Assembly (NCBI RefSeq): GCF_000424065.1
Contig: NZ_AUJE01000001.1
Span: 62,001 to 126,000 of the forward strand
Reading direction: 5' to 3'
Source of the DNA: Selenomonas ruminantium subsp. ruminantium ATCC 12561
GTDB taxonomy: Bacteria > Bacillota > Negativicutes > Selenomonadales > Selenomonadaceae
Length of the DNA stretch: 64,000 nucleotides
Shown piece after piece: positions 44,343 through 53,116 of this stretch. The notes below the pieces were generated by a model, which searched no databases, was not told the DNA's origin, and saw only the letters and a list, made by a program, of their open reading frames with translations. Each line of letters opens with the position of its first letter. The stretch's first letter is position 1. The position numbers were made by a program, and so were the translations under genes.

Positions 44343-44885
44343 TTATGGATATTCATAGATATTAACGTATCCTTCTCATATTCATTTGTCGGCGAGGATT
44401 TCCTCTCGAGCAGAAATCCAAGCGCAGTGTTCCATAATATATGGATGCTTAGCTAAACACTTTTGAATACACAGAGTCATTCATTCGTTGTGCGCACTTA
44501 ATCTCCCATTCGATAACAATAGGTTTACTACGGTTTCGATGCTCATAGAGACTTGTAAAGAATTACCCGGGGTAGCAGTTCCTGCTGCTTTTAACCTAAG
44601 CGTTGTGCTCCTGACTTCCAATCGCTTTTGAGTACGTCTGGCGGCCTAGCCATCATCACGTCTCTTTTTCGCCTATTGGATATTCTTGTACTTCACCAAT
44701 GCACTTGCTAGCTAGGTTGCAAAAGCGCTCCTGCTAAGTGATTTCTTCAATAAACACTCACATCCTTTCGTAATAACAAGTATGCAAGGTTCTGAAGAGA
44801 GCCTGTTTCGGCTAGATACCACCTGCCAAAATTTCAAACGACTGAATTACTTTTCTGGTGGTTTGTATATCCATCTCCTCTTTAC
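44343..44885 (-). ncRNA. Candidate large non-coding RNA, unassigned
   Basis: About 540 bp on the minus strand from a promoter at 44892-44920 to a hairpin at 44311. No reading frame longer than about 60 codons covers it, and its translated fragments resemble nothing I know. A 20-codon open frame (ATG 44874 to stop 44812) follows GAGGAG too closely to be well placed. Short stems are visible, such as GGATTTC/GAAATCC and AGCAG/CTGCT, and GAGAC/GTCTC could pair at long range. It might be a large structured RNA, or a decayed gene. It lies between the BI-1 gene and yqeB. Confidence 0.35.
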
Positions 44886-44891
44886 AAGTAC

Positions 44892-44920
44892 ATAATAACA
44901 TACTTATCAGATAATTGCAA
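44892..44920 (-). promoter_or_regulatory. Promoter facing the non-coding block
   Basis: On the minus strand TTGCAA (44920-44915), a 17-bp spacer, and TATTAT (44897-44892). Nothing coding of normal length lies downstream before the BI-1 gene. Confidence 0.55.
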
Positions 44921-45039
44921 TGCTTTTGAATAATAAATTTAAAATTTTGAGAGAAATTATCGCGAAACAAGCCGTCCATTATATAGTATAATGGATATAA
45001 TATGATATTCGTATAGAATAAGGATAAGGAGCATAGGCA

Positions 45040-45882
45040 ATGAAACATTTGGTTATTGTGCGGGGCGGCGGAGAACTGGCCAGCGGCACGATTCATGCGT
45101 TATATCGGGCTGGGTTCAAAGTGCTGGTACTGGAGCAGAAAGAACCGTCTGCTACCCGGCGCAGGGTAGCTTTTTCCGAAGCCATGTATCGTGGTGAGTC
45201 CAAGGTGGAGCGTATTGTCTGTCATAAGGCCAAGAATCTCATTGAAGCCAAGGAAAGGCTGAAAAAAGGTGAGCTGGTCATGTTGGAAGACCCGGAGGCC
45301 CGCTGTGTGAAGGAATTAAAACCGCAGGTGCTTGTGGATGCGATTCTTTCCCATACGACTAATGGCACTACGCGGGATATGGCGGAGCATACCATTGCCT
45401 TAGGGCCGGGGTTTTGTGCCGGACGGGATGTGGATGTCGTGGTGGAGACCATGCGCGGCCATAATCTGGGGCGCTTGATCTATGAGGGGTACTCTGCCCG
45501 CAGTCAGGATATTTTCAGCAGCACAGTAGGGGCAAGTGCCAATATGGAACATTTGATTTTTGCTCCGGAAGAAGGGACTGTTGATCTTCTAAGCACCATT
45601 TCCCTGATGGTCAAAAAAGATGAGCCGCTGGCCCGGCTGCATACAACCGATGGCCGTACCATTGAAATAAAGGCGACGATTGATGGCGTTCTGCGTGGTG
45701 CGCTCCATAAGGGCAGCTGGGTGAAAAAAGACCAAAAGATTGCCGACATTCACCCGACTATGGGACAGGAGGAGTGCTTTACCATTTCCGATAAAGCCCG
45801 CTGTGTGGCTGGCTCGGTGCTGGAAGCCGTGATGGTCTGGGAGCACAAACGCCCCAAACGGAGATTCTTTGGCCGTGGTTGA
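45040..45882 (+). CDS. yqeB: EF2563/YqeB-family selenium-dependent molybdenum hydroxylase system protein
   Basis: A 280-residue protein with the N-terminal LVIVRGGGELASGTIHALYRAGFKVLVLEQ (Rossmann-like), ALGPGFCAGRDVDVVVETMRGHNLGR, and a C-terminal biotinyl-like fold (GVLRGALHKGSWVKKDQKIADI). The family accompanies selenium-dependent molybdenum hydroxylases and XdhC-like genes. No molybdenum hydroxylase is in the window, so its partner lies elsewhere. It overlaps comF by 14 bp. Confidence 0.85.
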   Translation: MKHLVIVRGGGELASGTIHALYRAGFKVLVLEQKEPSATRRRVAFSEAMYRGESKVERIVCHKAKNLIEAKERLKKGELVMLEDPEARCVKELKPQVLVDAILSHTTNGTTRDMAEHTIALGPGFCAGRDVDVVVETMRGHNLGRLIYEGYSARSQDIFSSTVGASANMEHLIFAPEEGTVDLLSTISLMVKKDEPLARLHTTDGRTIEIKATIDGVLRGALHKGSWVKKDQKIADIHPTMGQEECFTISDKARCVAGSVLEAVMVWEHKRPKRRFFGRG

Positions 45883-46555
45883 TTTTTGGGAAACACTGCT
45901 TGATTTTGTCTTTCCACCCCATTGTCCGCTGTGCCATGCTTATGTAGAGGAGCGCGGCTGTTGGTGCCCGCAGTGTCTGGCCAAGGCGTTGCAGCCGCAT
46001 CGCCTGCCTCTTTCTGTGCCCATGCAGGCTGTACTTGCCGATGCATGGGCATTTGGCGTTTACAAGGGAAGTCTGCGGGATTTGATCCGTCAGTTGAAAT
46101 ATCAGGGCAGGCGCAGCAATCTGTCCTATATCAATACGTTGCTAACTGAAGCCGGTAACCTGCCGCAGGTAAGGAAAATGTTATCCGGCATAGATTTTGC
46201 CGTGCCGGTGCCCTTGTACCCCAAAAAGGAAAAACAGCGGGGCTTCAATCAGGCCGAACTGATATTTGGCGATTTCCTGAGCCGGCAGCATATACCTGTA
46301 CAGCGCCTGCTGGCGCGTACACGTGCCACTCGTCCGATGTATGAACTAAGTGAAAGGGAACGGGCTGTAAATCTAAATAATGCTTTTGCCGTAACAAGGG
46401 CAGAGATGCTGGCGGGGAAAAAGGTCTTATTGTTTGACGATATTTTCACTACCGGAGCAACGATGGTGGAATGTGCAAATGCCTTGATGAAGGCTGGTGC
46501 GCATGCTGTGATTGGCATAGTGCTGGCAAGTGACCATGGCAATAAGTTTAATTAA
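45869..46555 (+). CDS. comF: ComF family phosphoribosyltransferase-like protein
   Basis: A 228-residue protein. The N-terminal zinc finger is CPLCHAYVEERGCWCPQC, followed by the PRTase domain with PVPLYPKKEKQRGFNQAELI and the PRPP-binding motif VLLFDDIFTTGATMVECA. ComF helps move single-stranded DNA during natural transformation; many non-competent bacteria also carry it. The start is TTG 45869 or GTG 45875, inside the end of yqeB. Confidence 0.92.
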   Translation: MAVVDFWETLLDFVFPPHCPLCHAYVEERGCWCPQCLAKALQPHRLPLSVPMQAVLADAWAFGVYKGSLRDLIRQLKYQGRRSNLSYINTLLTEAGNLPQVRKMLSGIDFAVPVPLYPKKEKQRGFNQAELIFGDFLSRQHIPVQRLLARTRATRPMYELSERERAVNLNNAFAVTRAEMLAGKKVLLFDDIFTTGATMVECANALMKAGAHAVIGIVLASDHGNKFN

Positions 46556-46592
46556 GAGTAGGTATAAAAATCATTTATACCTACTCTTTTTG
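46556..46592 (+). terminator. Terminator of yqeB-comF
   Basis: A perfect 13-bp stem (46556-46568 with 46574-46586) with a 5-nt loop and a five-T run, starting one base after the comF stop. Confidence 0.9.
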
Positions 46593-46607
46593 TCTATAAA
46601 TGGCAAC

Positions 46608-46636
46608 TTGTCATGAACAAATTTCTTTGCTAACAT
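46608..46636 (+). promoter_or_regulatory. Possible promoter of fdhD
   Basis: TTGTCA (46608-46613), 17 bp, TAACAT (46631-46636), about 45 bp before fdhD. The -10 is a weak match. Confidence 0.4.
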
Positions 46637-46680
46637 GACAGTGTCAGAAGGACGTATTCACGAAAAAAGGAGAAAGGACA

Positions 46681-47463
46681 ATGGAACCACGCTGGGACGA
46701 ATGTGAGATGATGGCTGTACGCCGTTTTATGGCGGCAGAGGGGCAGTGGGTAGAGGATACAAAGCCCACTTCTATCGAGCAGCTGCTCAGAATAGAGCTG
46801 AATGGGGAAATCATCGGTGAAAGTCTGTGTTCACCAGGGGACAGGCTGGATTTGGCTGTAGGCCAGCTGGCGCAGCGTGGGCTTCTGCAGCGGGCGGCAG
46901 ATATTGTCCGTTTGCAAGTGGCTGATGGCACAGTCAGGGTGGAAACCACAGCCTGGGCAAAGGCTCGTGCGCGGCGGGCAGGGAAAGACCCTCGCTTTTA
47001 CAGCCTTTCCCGCTTGCGAACCTGGCAGGGACGGGCAGAGGCGGCAGATACAGTGCATGTGGAAGCCGTGAAGGCCCTGCAGACTGCCAATATGCTCCTG
47101 GGGGAAATGGCGGCCACACATGAAGGCACTAATGGTGTGCACAGCGGCGTGATCTATGACCCGGGGAGGGACAGAATCCTGGTGTTTCGGGAGGATGTCG
47201 GCCGTCATAATGTCTTTGACAAGCTCTATGGCTGGGCTGTCCGTCAGGACATCATGCTGGCGGATAAACTGATTGTTTTCAGTGGCCGCTGCTCTACGGA
47301 GATGATGTTGAAGCTTTGGCGCATGGACTGCCGAATGGTGCTGGCCAAGTCTGTGCCGACCACGTTGTCTCTGGAGCTGGCAGACAAACTGGGCATAACG
47401 TTGATGGCCCGGCTGACTCGTGATGGATTTTCTGTTTATACGCATTCGGAGCGGGTATTGTAA
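46681..47463 (+). CDS. fdhD: Formate dehydrogenase accessory sulfurtransferase FdhD
   Basis: A 260-residue protein needed to sulfurate the Mo cofactor before it enters formate dehydrogenase. It has CSPGDRLDLAVGQLAQRG, ATHEGTNGVHSGVIY, FREDVGRHNVFDKLYGWA and FSGRCSTEMMLKLWRM, all in FdhD order. The central CxxC pair that carries sulfur in E. coli FdhD is not visible; the corresponding stretch (RRAGKDPRFYSLSRLRTW) has no cysteine. AAAGGAG precedes ATG 46681. It lies directly upstream of the formate dehydrogenase operon. Confidence 0.85.
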   Translation: MEPRWDECEMMAVRRFMAAEGQWVEDTKPTSIEQLLRIELNGEIIGESLCSPGDRLDLAVGQLAQRGLLQRAADIVRLQVADGTVRVETTAWAKARARRAGKDPRFYSLSRLRTWQGRAEAADTVHVEAVKALQTANMLLGEMAATHEGTNGVHSGVIYDPGRDRILVFREDVGRHNVFDKLYGWAVRQDIMLADKLIVFSGRCSTEMMLKLWRMDCRMVLAKSVPTTLSLELADKLGITLMARLTRDGFSVYTHSERVL

Positions 47464-47619
47464 AAAAAAATTATCCGTTTCCGATACTTTTTTTAAATAA
47501 AATCATAAACAGTTTTTATCGAGAATAGCTGCTACAATTTTTGAAGTTGATATAAGCATTATGAACTGGGTATGACTTTATATAAACCTAATATGTATGG
47601 TAAGAGGGAGGAAGTTTGG

Positions 47620-50600
47620 ATGGATTTAACGAGACGTGACTTCTTAAAAGCCACCGGGCTTACTGGTATAGGACTGGCTTTGGCGGGGCTGGGGCTGGAT
47701 ATGCCCAAGGTTAAAGCTGCTGCCAAGGAGTTCAAATTGAAGGGGGCACGGGAGTTTACTTCTATTTGCCATTTCTGTGCCTGTGGTTGTGGTGTGATTG
47801 GCTATGTAAAGGACGATAAGCTGATTAATCTCGAAGGAGCCACGGATAATCCGGTGAATCGTGGTGCGCTGTGTTCCAAGGGGCTGGGATATGGCCAGAT
47901 TCCCAATTCTGACCAGCGGGCCAAGACACCGTTGTATCGTGCCCCTGGCAGCGATCATTGGGAGGAAATCAGCTGGGATGACGCCATCGACAAGGCCGCC
48001 CGGGCGCTGAAAAAAGCCCGCGATGAGAATTGGAAACAGACGGAAGTAATCGATGGGCAGACGGTAGATGTACATCGTACGGATGCCATTGGCTTTATTG
48101 GCGGTTCTCAGATCAACAATGAGGAATGTTATCAGAATATCAAGATGGCTCGCGCTTTGGGTGTGACCTATATCGACAATCAGACCCGTGTCTGCCATGC
48201 AACAACGCCGCCGGCATTGAATGCTGCTTTTGGCCGCGGGGCTATGACCAATCATTGGGGCGATTTAAAACATTCCAAACTCATTTGGATTGAAGGCTCC
48301 AATATTGCAGAATGTCATCCTATGGGCCTTAAGAATGTCATGAAGGCGAAGAATAATGGTGCAAAAATCGTGCATGTGGATGTGCGCTACACCAGAACGT
48401 CAAAGATTGCTGACCATTTCTTCCGGCTGCGTCCCGGGACGGATATTGCCTTTTTGGGTTACATCATCAGCCATATCATTGAAAACAAAAAGTATAACGA
48501 AGATTATCTTCGCCGCAATACCAATGCGTATTGTATCCTGCGTGATGATTACCGCTTTGATGAAGGTATTTTTTCTGGTTATGATGCCGAAAAACATAAA
48601 TACAACATGGAAACCTGGGGTTATGCCTTAGGCACAGATGGCAAGCCGCAGAAGGCAAATGACCTTTTTGCACCGAATACGGTTATGAGCCGTATGAAGG
48701 AGCATTTTTCCCGCTATACACTGGACAAGGTTTCCGGTATTACGGGAATGAAGAAAGAAGACATTGAACTAGCCGCAAAGATATTCTGTGAAAATTCGCC
48801 TACGGTGATGATGTATGCTTTGGGCATGACACAGCATACTGTAGGGGTGGAAAATATCCGCTGCTTTACCGTTCTGCAGCTTCTGCGGGGCAATATCGGC
48901 ATTCCGGGGGGCGGCATCGATGCTATGCGCGGCCAGCCCAATGTACAGGCATCTACGGATTTTGGCATTATGTTCCAGTATTTCCCGGGATATCTGTCCT
49001 TCCCCACGGAAAAGACCAATACTTTGGCGAAGTGGACGAAGGCCTCGGGGACGTTCCGGGCAAAGTGGCTTAAAAATATGCTCAAAGCCTGGTTTGGCGA
49101 CTATGCAACGCCGGAAAATGATTTTGGTTTTAATCTGATTGGTGTGCGCAACAGCAGTCATAACGATTCGATTTATGGTCTGTTTGAAGATGCTTATCGT
49201 GGCAAGGTGAAGTGTCTCTATCTTTGCGGTCAGAATCCGCAGGTGACGAATGCTAATCTTACGATGGTGCATGATGGTCTTTGCAAAATGGAAACGGTGA
49301 TTGCACAGGATATTTTCGTCAATGAAACGGCAGAGTTCTGGAACCGTCCTGGCGATAATCCGGCAGATATTCAGACGGAGGTCATATTCCTGCCTGCCTG
49401 CTCGTATTTGGAACGGCGGGGGACCATCACCAATTCCATGCGTATGATTCAGTGGCGCATGGAAGGGCCAAAACCATTGGGCGATTCCAAGCCGGATTAC
49501 GCAATCAACAATCTCCTGTGGCGGAAGATCCGCGAACTTTACAAGGATTCTACTGATCCCAAGGACGAAATCATCAAGCGTATGACCTGGAATTATTCTG
49601 ATGATCAGACGGTAGAAGACATTTTGAAGGAAATCAACGGCTATGATTTGACTACGGGCGAACTGGTAACCGGTATCGGCAAACTCAAGGACGATGGTAC
49701 GACCAGTTCCGGCTTGTGGATTTATGCAGGTGTTTATGGCGGCGGCAAGCATATGGCCCAGCGCCGTGGGCAGGAAGATGAAGGCGGTCTGGGCATTTAT
49801 CCCAATTTCGGTTGGACGTGGCCCGATAACATTCATCTTCTCTATAACCGCGCTTCCTGTGATGAAAACGGCCAGCCTGTAGATCCGGAACACAAGATTG
49901 TTTGGTGGGATGCAGGGAAGAATCGTTGGGAAGGTTACGATGTCCCTGATGTAGGCAATCGCAGTGCTGCACCGGGAACTCCGGACGGCAATAAGCCTTT
50001 CCGCATGACCGGTGAAGGTTATGCCCGTCTCTTTGCTGCTGAATACAGTGACCCCAATCCGGACGGCATGACACGCGACCATTCCTATACGCCGGTGGAC
50101 GGCCCCTTGCCGGAATTCTACGAGCCGGTGGAAAGTCCCACGAAAAATGCTTTGCACAGTGATGAACGTGCACAGTTCAACCCCTGTGTGGTTTATCCCC
50201 GTCTGCCTGAGAAACAGCGTATCGGTACGAAGGACGAATTCCCTTATGTGCTCTGCAGCTCCGGTATCGCTGAACATTGGTGTTCTGGTTCAGTTACCCG
50301 CAATGTCCCCTGGCTCAATGAGCTGGTGAAGGAGCCTTTTGTGGAAATGAGTCATAAGCTGGCTGACAAATTGGGCGTGAAACTGGGAGATAAGGTGAAG
50401 GTAAATTCTGCCCGCGGTGAAGTTACGGTCAAAGCCATGGTGACGGACAGAGCACAGCCTTTAACCATCAACGGGGAAGAAACGCATATGGTCTGGATGC
50501 CCTATAGCTGGGGCTTTAAGGGCTTAAGCAAAGGCCCATCGACCAATTACCTTACGATTGACGCTTTGGACCCCAATGTACAGGAACAGGAATTCAAGGC

Positions 50601-50628
50601 CTGTCTGGTCAATATCACCAAAGCATAA
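47620..50628 (+). CDS. Formate dehydrogenase catalytic subunit (FdnG type, Cys form)
   Basis: A protein of about 1002 residues. A twin-arginine signal (TRRDFLKATGLTGIGLALAG) sends it across the membrane. The [4Fe-4S] site is CHFCACGCGV followed by RGALCSKG. The Mo ligand region reads DNQTRVCHATT, where E. coli FdnG has selenocysteine; the codon at 48193-48195 is TGC, so this is a cysteine enzyme made as one continuous frame. RGAMTNHWGD and the C-terminal cofactor domain match FdnG. ATG 47620 follows GAGGGAGGAAG. It oxidises formate outside the inner membrane and passes electrons to the next subunits. Confidence 0.93.
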   Translation: MDLTRRDFLKATGLTGIGLALAGLGLDMPKVKAAAKEFKLKGAREFTSICHFCACGCGVIGYVKDDKLINLEGATDNPVNRGALCSKGLGYGQIPNSDQRAKTPLYRAPGSDHWEEISWDDAIDKAARALKKARDENWKQTEVIDGQTVDVHRTDAIGFIGGSQINNEECYQNIKMARALGVTYIDNQTRVCHATTPPALNAAFGRGAMTNHWGDLKHSKLIWIEGSNIAECHPMGLKNVMKAKNNGAKIVHVDVRYTRTSKIADHFFRLRPGTDIAFLGYIISHIIENKKYNEDYLRRNTNAYCILRDDYRFDEGIFSGYDAEKHKYNMETWGYALGTDGKPQKANDLFAPNTVMSRMKEHFSRYTLDKVSGITGMKKEDIELAAKIFCENSPTVMMYALGMTQHTVGVENIRCFTVLQLLRGNIGIPGGGIDAMRGQPNVQASTDFGIMFQYFPGYLSFPTEKTNTLAKWTKASGTFRAKWLKNMLKAWFGDYATPENDFGFNLIGVRNSSHNDSIYGLFEDAYRGKVKCLYLCGQNPQVTNANLTMVHDGLCKMETVIAQDIFVNETAEFWNRPGDNPADIQTEVIFLPACSYLERRGTITNSMRMIQWRMEGPKPLGDSKPDYAINNLLWRKIRELYKDSTDPKDEIIKRMTWNYSDDQTVEDILKEINGYDLTTGELVTGIGKLKDDGTTSSGLWIYAGVYGGGKHMAQRRGQEDEGGLGIYPNFGWTWPDNIHLLYNRASCDENGQPVDPEHKIVWWDAGKNRWEGYDVPDVGNRSAAPGTPDGNKPFRMTGEGYARLFAAEYSDPNPDGMTRDHSYTPVDGPLPEFYEPVESPTKNALHSDERAQFNPCVVYPRLPEKQRIGTKDEFPYVLCSSGIAEHWCSGSVTRNVPWLNELVKEPFVEMSHKLADKLGVKLGDKVKVNSARGEVTVKAMVTDRAQPLTINGEETHMVWMPYSWGFKGLSKGPSTNYLTIDALDPNVQEQEFKACLVNITKA

Positions 50629-50640
50629 CAGGAGAGAAAA

Positions 50641-51498
50641 ATGAACCGAGCAGATCAAAAGATGCAGGAATATTTGGACAAACACCCTTTTTTACAGGAA
50701 ACGGCAGCTGTACAGCAGGGCATGGCACAGGCTGTACACAATGTGGCAGGGCCTGTAGAATTTCCTGCACAGGATGAAATAAAAGCCCTTACGCAGACGG
50801 GGATTCCCTTGCTGCAAAATAAAGAAATACAGGAAAAAATTAGCGCAGCCGCTGTAAGTTTCCTGCCCCCGGTACTCATGGAACTTTTGGGCGTCGCTGT
50901 GCCGGAAGCTTTGGCAGCAGCCTTGCAGAGATTTGCCAAGTGGGCGGGTGAGCAGGAGCCGGATAAGCGCCGGGAGCTCATTCGGCTGGTTATCACGCAG
51001 GATGATGAAAATCTGAATGCTTTTTTGCAGGCAGAGAGTCTGCAAGGGGCAGTAGTCCGCGCCGTGATATGGCAGATTGTGGATGCGCTTGTTCCCGCAA
51101 AGCTCAAGAATCATGAATTCTGGCAGAAACTTGGCTGGGTGCGCAATTATTGTCCGGTATGCGGGCGGCAGGCCATCATGGCCCATCTGCGCAAGGAAAA
51201 AGAAGGTCGGGCAAGATTCCTGGTCTGTGATGGCTGTCATACGGAATGGCCCTTTGCAAGAGTAGGTTGTGTTTATTGTGGCAACGAGGATTTGACGAAG
51301 ATGCATATTCTTGAGCCGGAGGGGCAAAGTGCTATTCGGCTGGATGTATGCGACGAGTGCCATGCTTATCTCAAAACCTACAATGAGGAGGGCGAGGAAG
51401 GGATTTACCTTCAGGATTGGGCAACTCTTCACTTTGATATGCTGGGCGAAGAACAGAACTTCATAAAAAAAGGAAGCGTTTTGCTGGAGAGCAAATAA
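50641..51498 (+). CDS. fdhE: Formate dehydrogenase accessory protein FdhE
   Basis: A 285-residue cytoplasmic protein with four CxxC motifs in its C-terminal half (CPVCGRQ, CDGCHTEWPFARVGCVYCGNED, CDECHAYLKTY), the rubredoxin-like metal-binding fold of FdhE. It is needed to mature Tat-exported formate dehydrogenase. Here it lies between the catalytic and iron-sulfur subunit genes; in E. coli it is elsewhere. Confidence 0.92.
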   Translation: MNRADQKMQEYLDKHPFLQETAAVQQGMAQAVHNVAGPVEFPAQDEIKALTQTGIPLLQNKEIQEKISAAAVSFLPPVLMELLGVAVPEALAAALQRFAKWAGEQEPDKRRELIRLVITQDDENLNAFLQAESLQGAVVRAVIWQIVDALVPAKLKNHEFWQKLGWVRNYCPVCGRQAIMAHLRKEKEGRARFLVCDGCHTEWPFARVGCVYCGNEDLTKMHILEPEGQSAIRLDVCDECHAYLKTYNEEGEEGIYLQDWATLHFDMLGEEQNFIKKGSVLLESK

Positions 51499-51516
51499 CG
51501 AAAGGAGAGTACAACG

Positions 51517-52296
51517 ATGGCTCAAGAAATGGCTATGCTCCATGATGTGGTACGGTGCAGTGCCTGCCGCGCCTGTATGGTAGCTTGCAAACAATGGCAT
51601 GATTTGCCGGCTGATATGTCCACGCCTTTTGAAGGACAGTATCAGTCGCATAAGGATTTAACTTCTCATACCTGGAATCTCATTCAGATGCAGGAACGTA
51701 CCGATAAGAACGGAAATTTTCACTGGGACTTTTTCAAGAAACAGTGTATGCACTGTGAAAATCCTGGCTGCATGAACGGCTGTCCGGAAGGTGCTATAGA
51801 AAAGAAAGAATCCGGGGCTGTGGTCATTGATACGGAAAAGTGCGTGGGCTGCGGCTATTGCACAACCAATTGTCCTTTTGGCATCCCCAAGGTAGATGCA
51901 GAAAAGAATGTTTCCACCAAATGTGATATGTGTTTTGACCGTATTGAGGAAGGTATGACACCAGCTTGTGCCAAAACCTGTACAGCGGATGCCATTCTCT
52001 TTGGCACGAAGCAGGAAATGCTCAAAAAGGCGGAAGAACGTCTGGCCATGATTAAGGATACTCATCCCGATGCCAATATCTACAATCCTGCCGGAGTGGG
52101 CGGTGTACATATGCTCTATGTGCTGCCGGAAAAGCCGGAGGTCTATGGGCTGCCGGTAAATCCGCAGGTTTCGGATTCCATCAATCTTTGGAAAGATTTG
52201 GTACGTCCGTTGGGGAAAATGGCCGCTGGTGGAACCATCGCTGGCGTGCTGGGCCTTACTGCGCTTACCTCATGGCAAAGAAAGGGGGATAAATAA
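51517..52296 (+). CDS. Formate dehydrogenase iron-sulfur subunit (FdnH type)
   Basis: A 259-residue protein with four [4Fe-4S] motifs: CSACRACMVACKQW, CMHCENPGCMNGCP, CVGCGYCTTNCPFG and CDMCFDRIEEGMTPACAKTC. The C-terminus (GGTIAGVLGLTALTSW) could be a short membrane anchor, as in FdnH. It carries electrons from the catalytic subunit to the cytochrome b. AAAGGAGAG precedes the start. Confidence 0.93.
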   Translation: MAQEMAMLHDVVRCSACRACMVACKQWHDLPADMSTPFEGQYQSHKDLTSHTWNLIQMQERTDKNGNFHWDFFKKQCMHCENPGCMNGCPEGAIEKKESGAVVIDTEKCVGCGYCTTNCPFGIPKVDAEKNVSTKCDMCFDRIEEGMTPACAKTCTADAILFGTKQEMLKKAEERLAMIKDTHPDANIYNPAGVGGVHMLYVLPEKPEVYGLPVNPQVSDSINLWKDLVRPLGKMAAGGTIAGVLGLTALTSWQRKGDK

Positions 52297-52297
52297 G

Positions 52298-52984
52298 ATG
52301 GTGAATGAAAAATACGTCAAACGCCATACCAAGGGCTTTGTTTATTTGCATTGGATCAATGCCATCTGCTTTTTTATGCTGTTTTTGACCGCTTTGCCTC
52401 TTTATGCAGACACATTTGGTTTCCTTTACCAGATATTCGGTGCGAAAACTTTGCAATATGGTCATCGTTTTTTTGCGGTGCTCTTTGTACTTAATCCCAT
52501 CATCGGGCTTATTACAGCAAGGGAGGGCATTTGGCGGATGTTCTCGGAAATTTTTAAGTTCAATGGCAAGGACATTACCTTCCTGATCAAATTTCCGTTG
52601 GAACTTATTGGCAAGCATCCCGATATGCCTAAGCAGGGCTTTTATAATGGCGGCGAGCGTATGAATATTGCCTTTCAGCTGGCTGCCTGGGCGGTGCTGG
52701 TCGTTTCTGGTGCCTTGTTATGGTTTGGTGACGGCTTTATCGACAATAGCATTCGCGCATGGATGATTCCCGTGCACAGTCTTTGTGCGGCTATCAGTTT
52801 TGCCGGAGCTATCGGTCATATCTATCTGGCGGTAGTGGTCAATCCGGATTCTGTACACGGTATGCAGGACGGCACGGTCAAAATGGATTACGCCAGTGCG
52901 CATCATGGAGAATGGATTGAGGAGCTGGAGAGAGAGGAAGAACACCGGGATACGCAGGAAGGCAAGGAGGCGTTGGAATTCTAA
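52298..52984 (+). CDS. Formate dehydrogenase cytochrome b subunit (FdnI type)
   Basis: A 228-residue membrane protein with four helices and histidines in KGFVYLHWINAICFF, YGHRFFAVLFV, PVHSLCAAISF and AIGHIYLAVV, consistent with the two b hemes of FdnI. It hands electrons to menaquinone. ATG 52298 lies 2 bp after the iron-sulfur gene stop. It ends the operon at a terminator. Confidence 0.9.
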   Translation: MVNEKYVKRHTKGFVYLHWINAICFFMLFLTALPLYADTFGFLYQIFGAKTLQYGHRFFAVLFVLNPIIGLITAREGIWRMFSEIFKFNGKDITFLIKFPLELIGKHPDMPKQGFYNGGERMNIAFQLAAWAVLVVSGALLWFGDGFIDNSIRAWMIPVHSLCAAISFAGAIGHIYLAVVVNPDSVHGMQDGTVKMDYASAHHGEWIEELEREEEHRDTQEGKEALEF

Positions 52985-53005
52985 ATAACTAATGCAAATT
53001 ATCTG

Positions 53006-53056
53006 AAAATCTCATGGCTGGGTGATACAAGTCACTATGCCATGAGATTTTTTTTG
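53006..53056 (+). terminator. Terminator of the formate dehydrogenase operon
   Basis: AAAATCTCATGGC (53006-53018) pairs with GCCATGAGATTTT (53039-53051), with GTGA/TCAC pairing inside and a run of eight Ts. Confidence 0.9.
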
Positions 53057-53116
53057 TTATAATAAATTAAATTGGGATATTAGATGTTCGAGAATATGGA
53101 AAAGGAAGTGTTAAAC

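Noticed and set aside
48769-50277. 502-codon frame antisense to the formate dehydrogenase catalytic gene
   Set aside because: The sense strand has all the family motifs; the antisense product has none.
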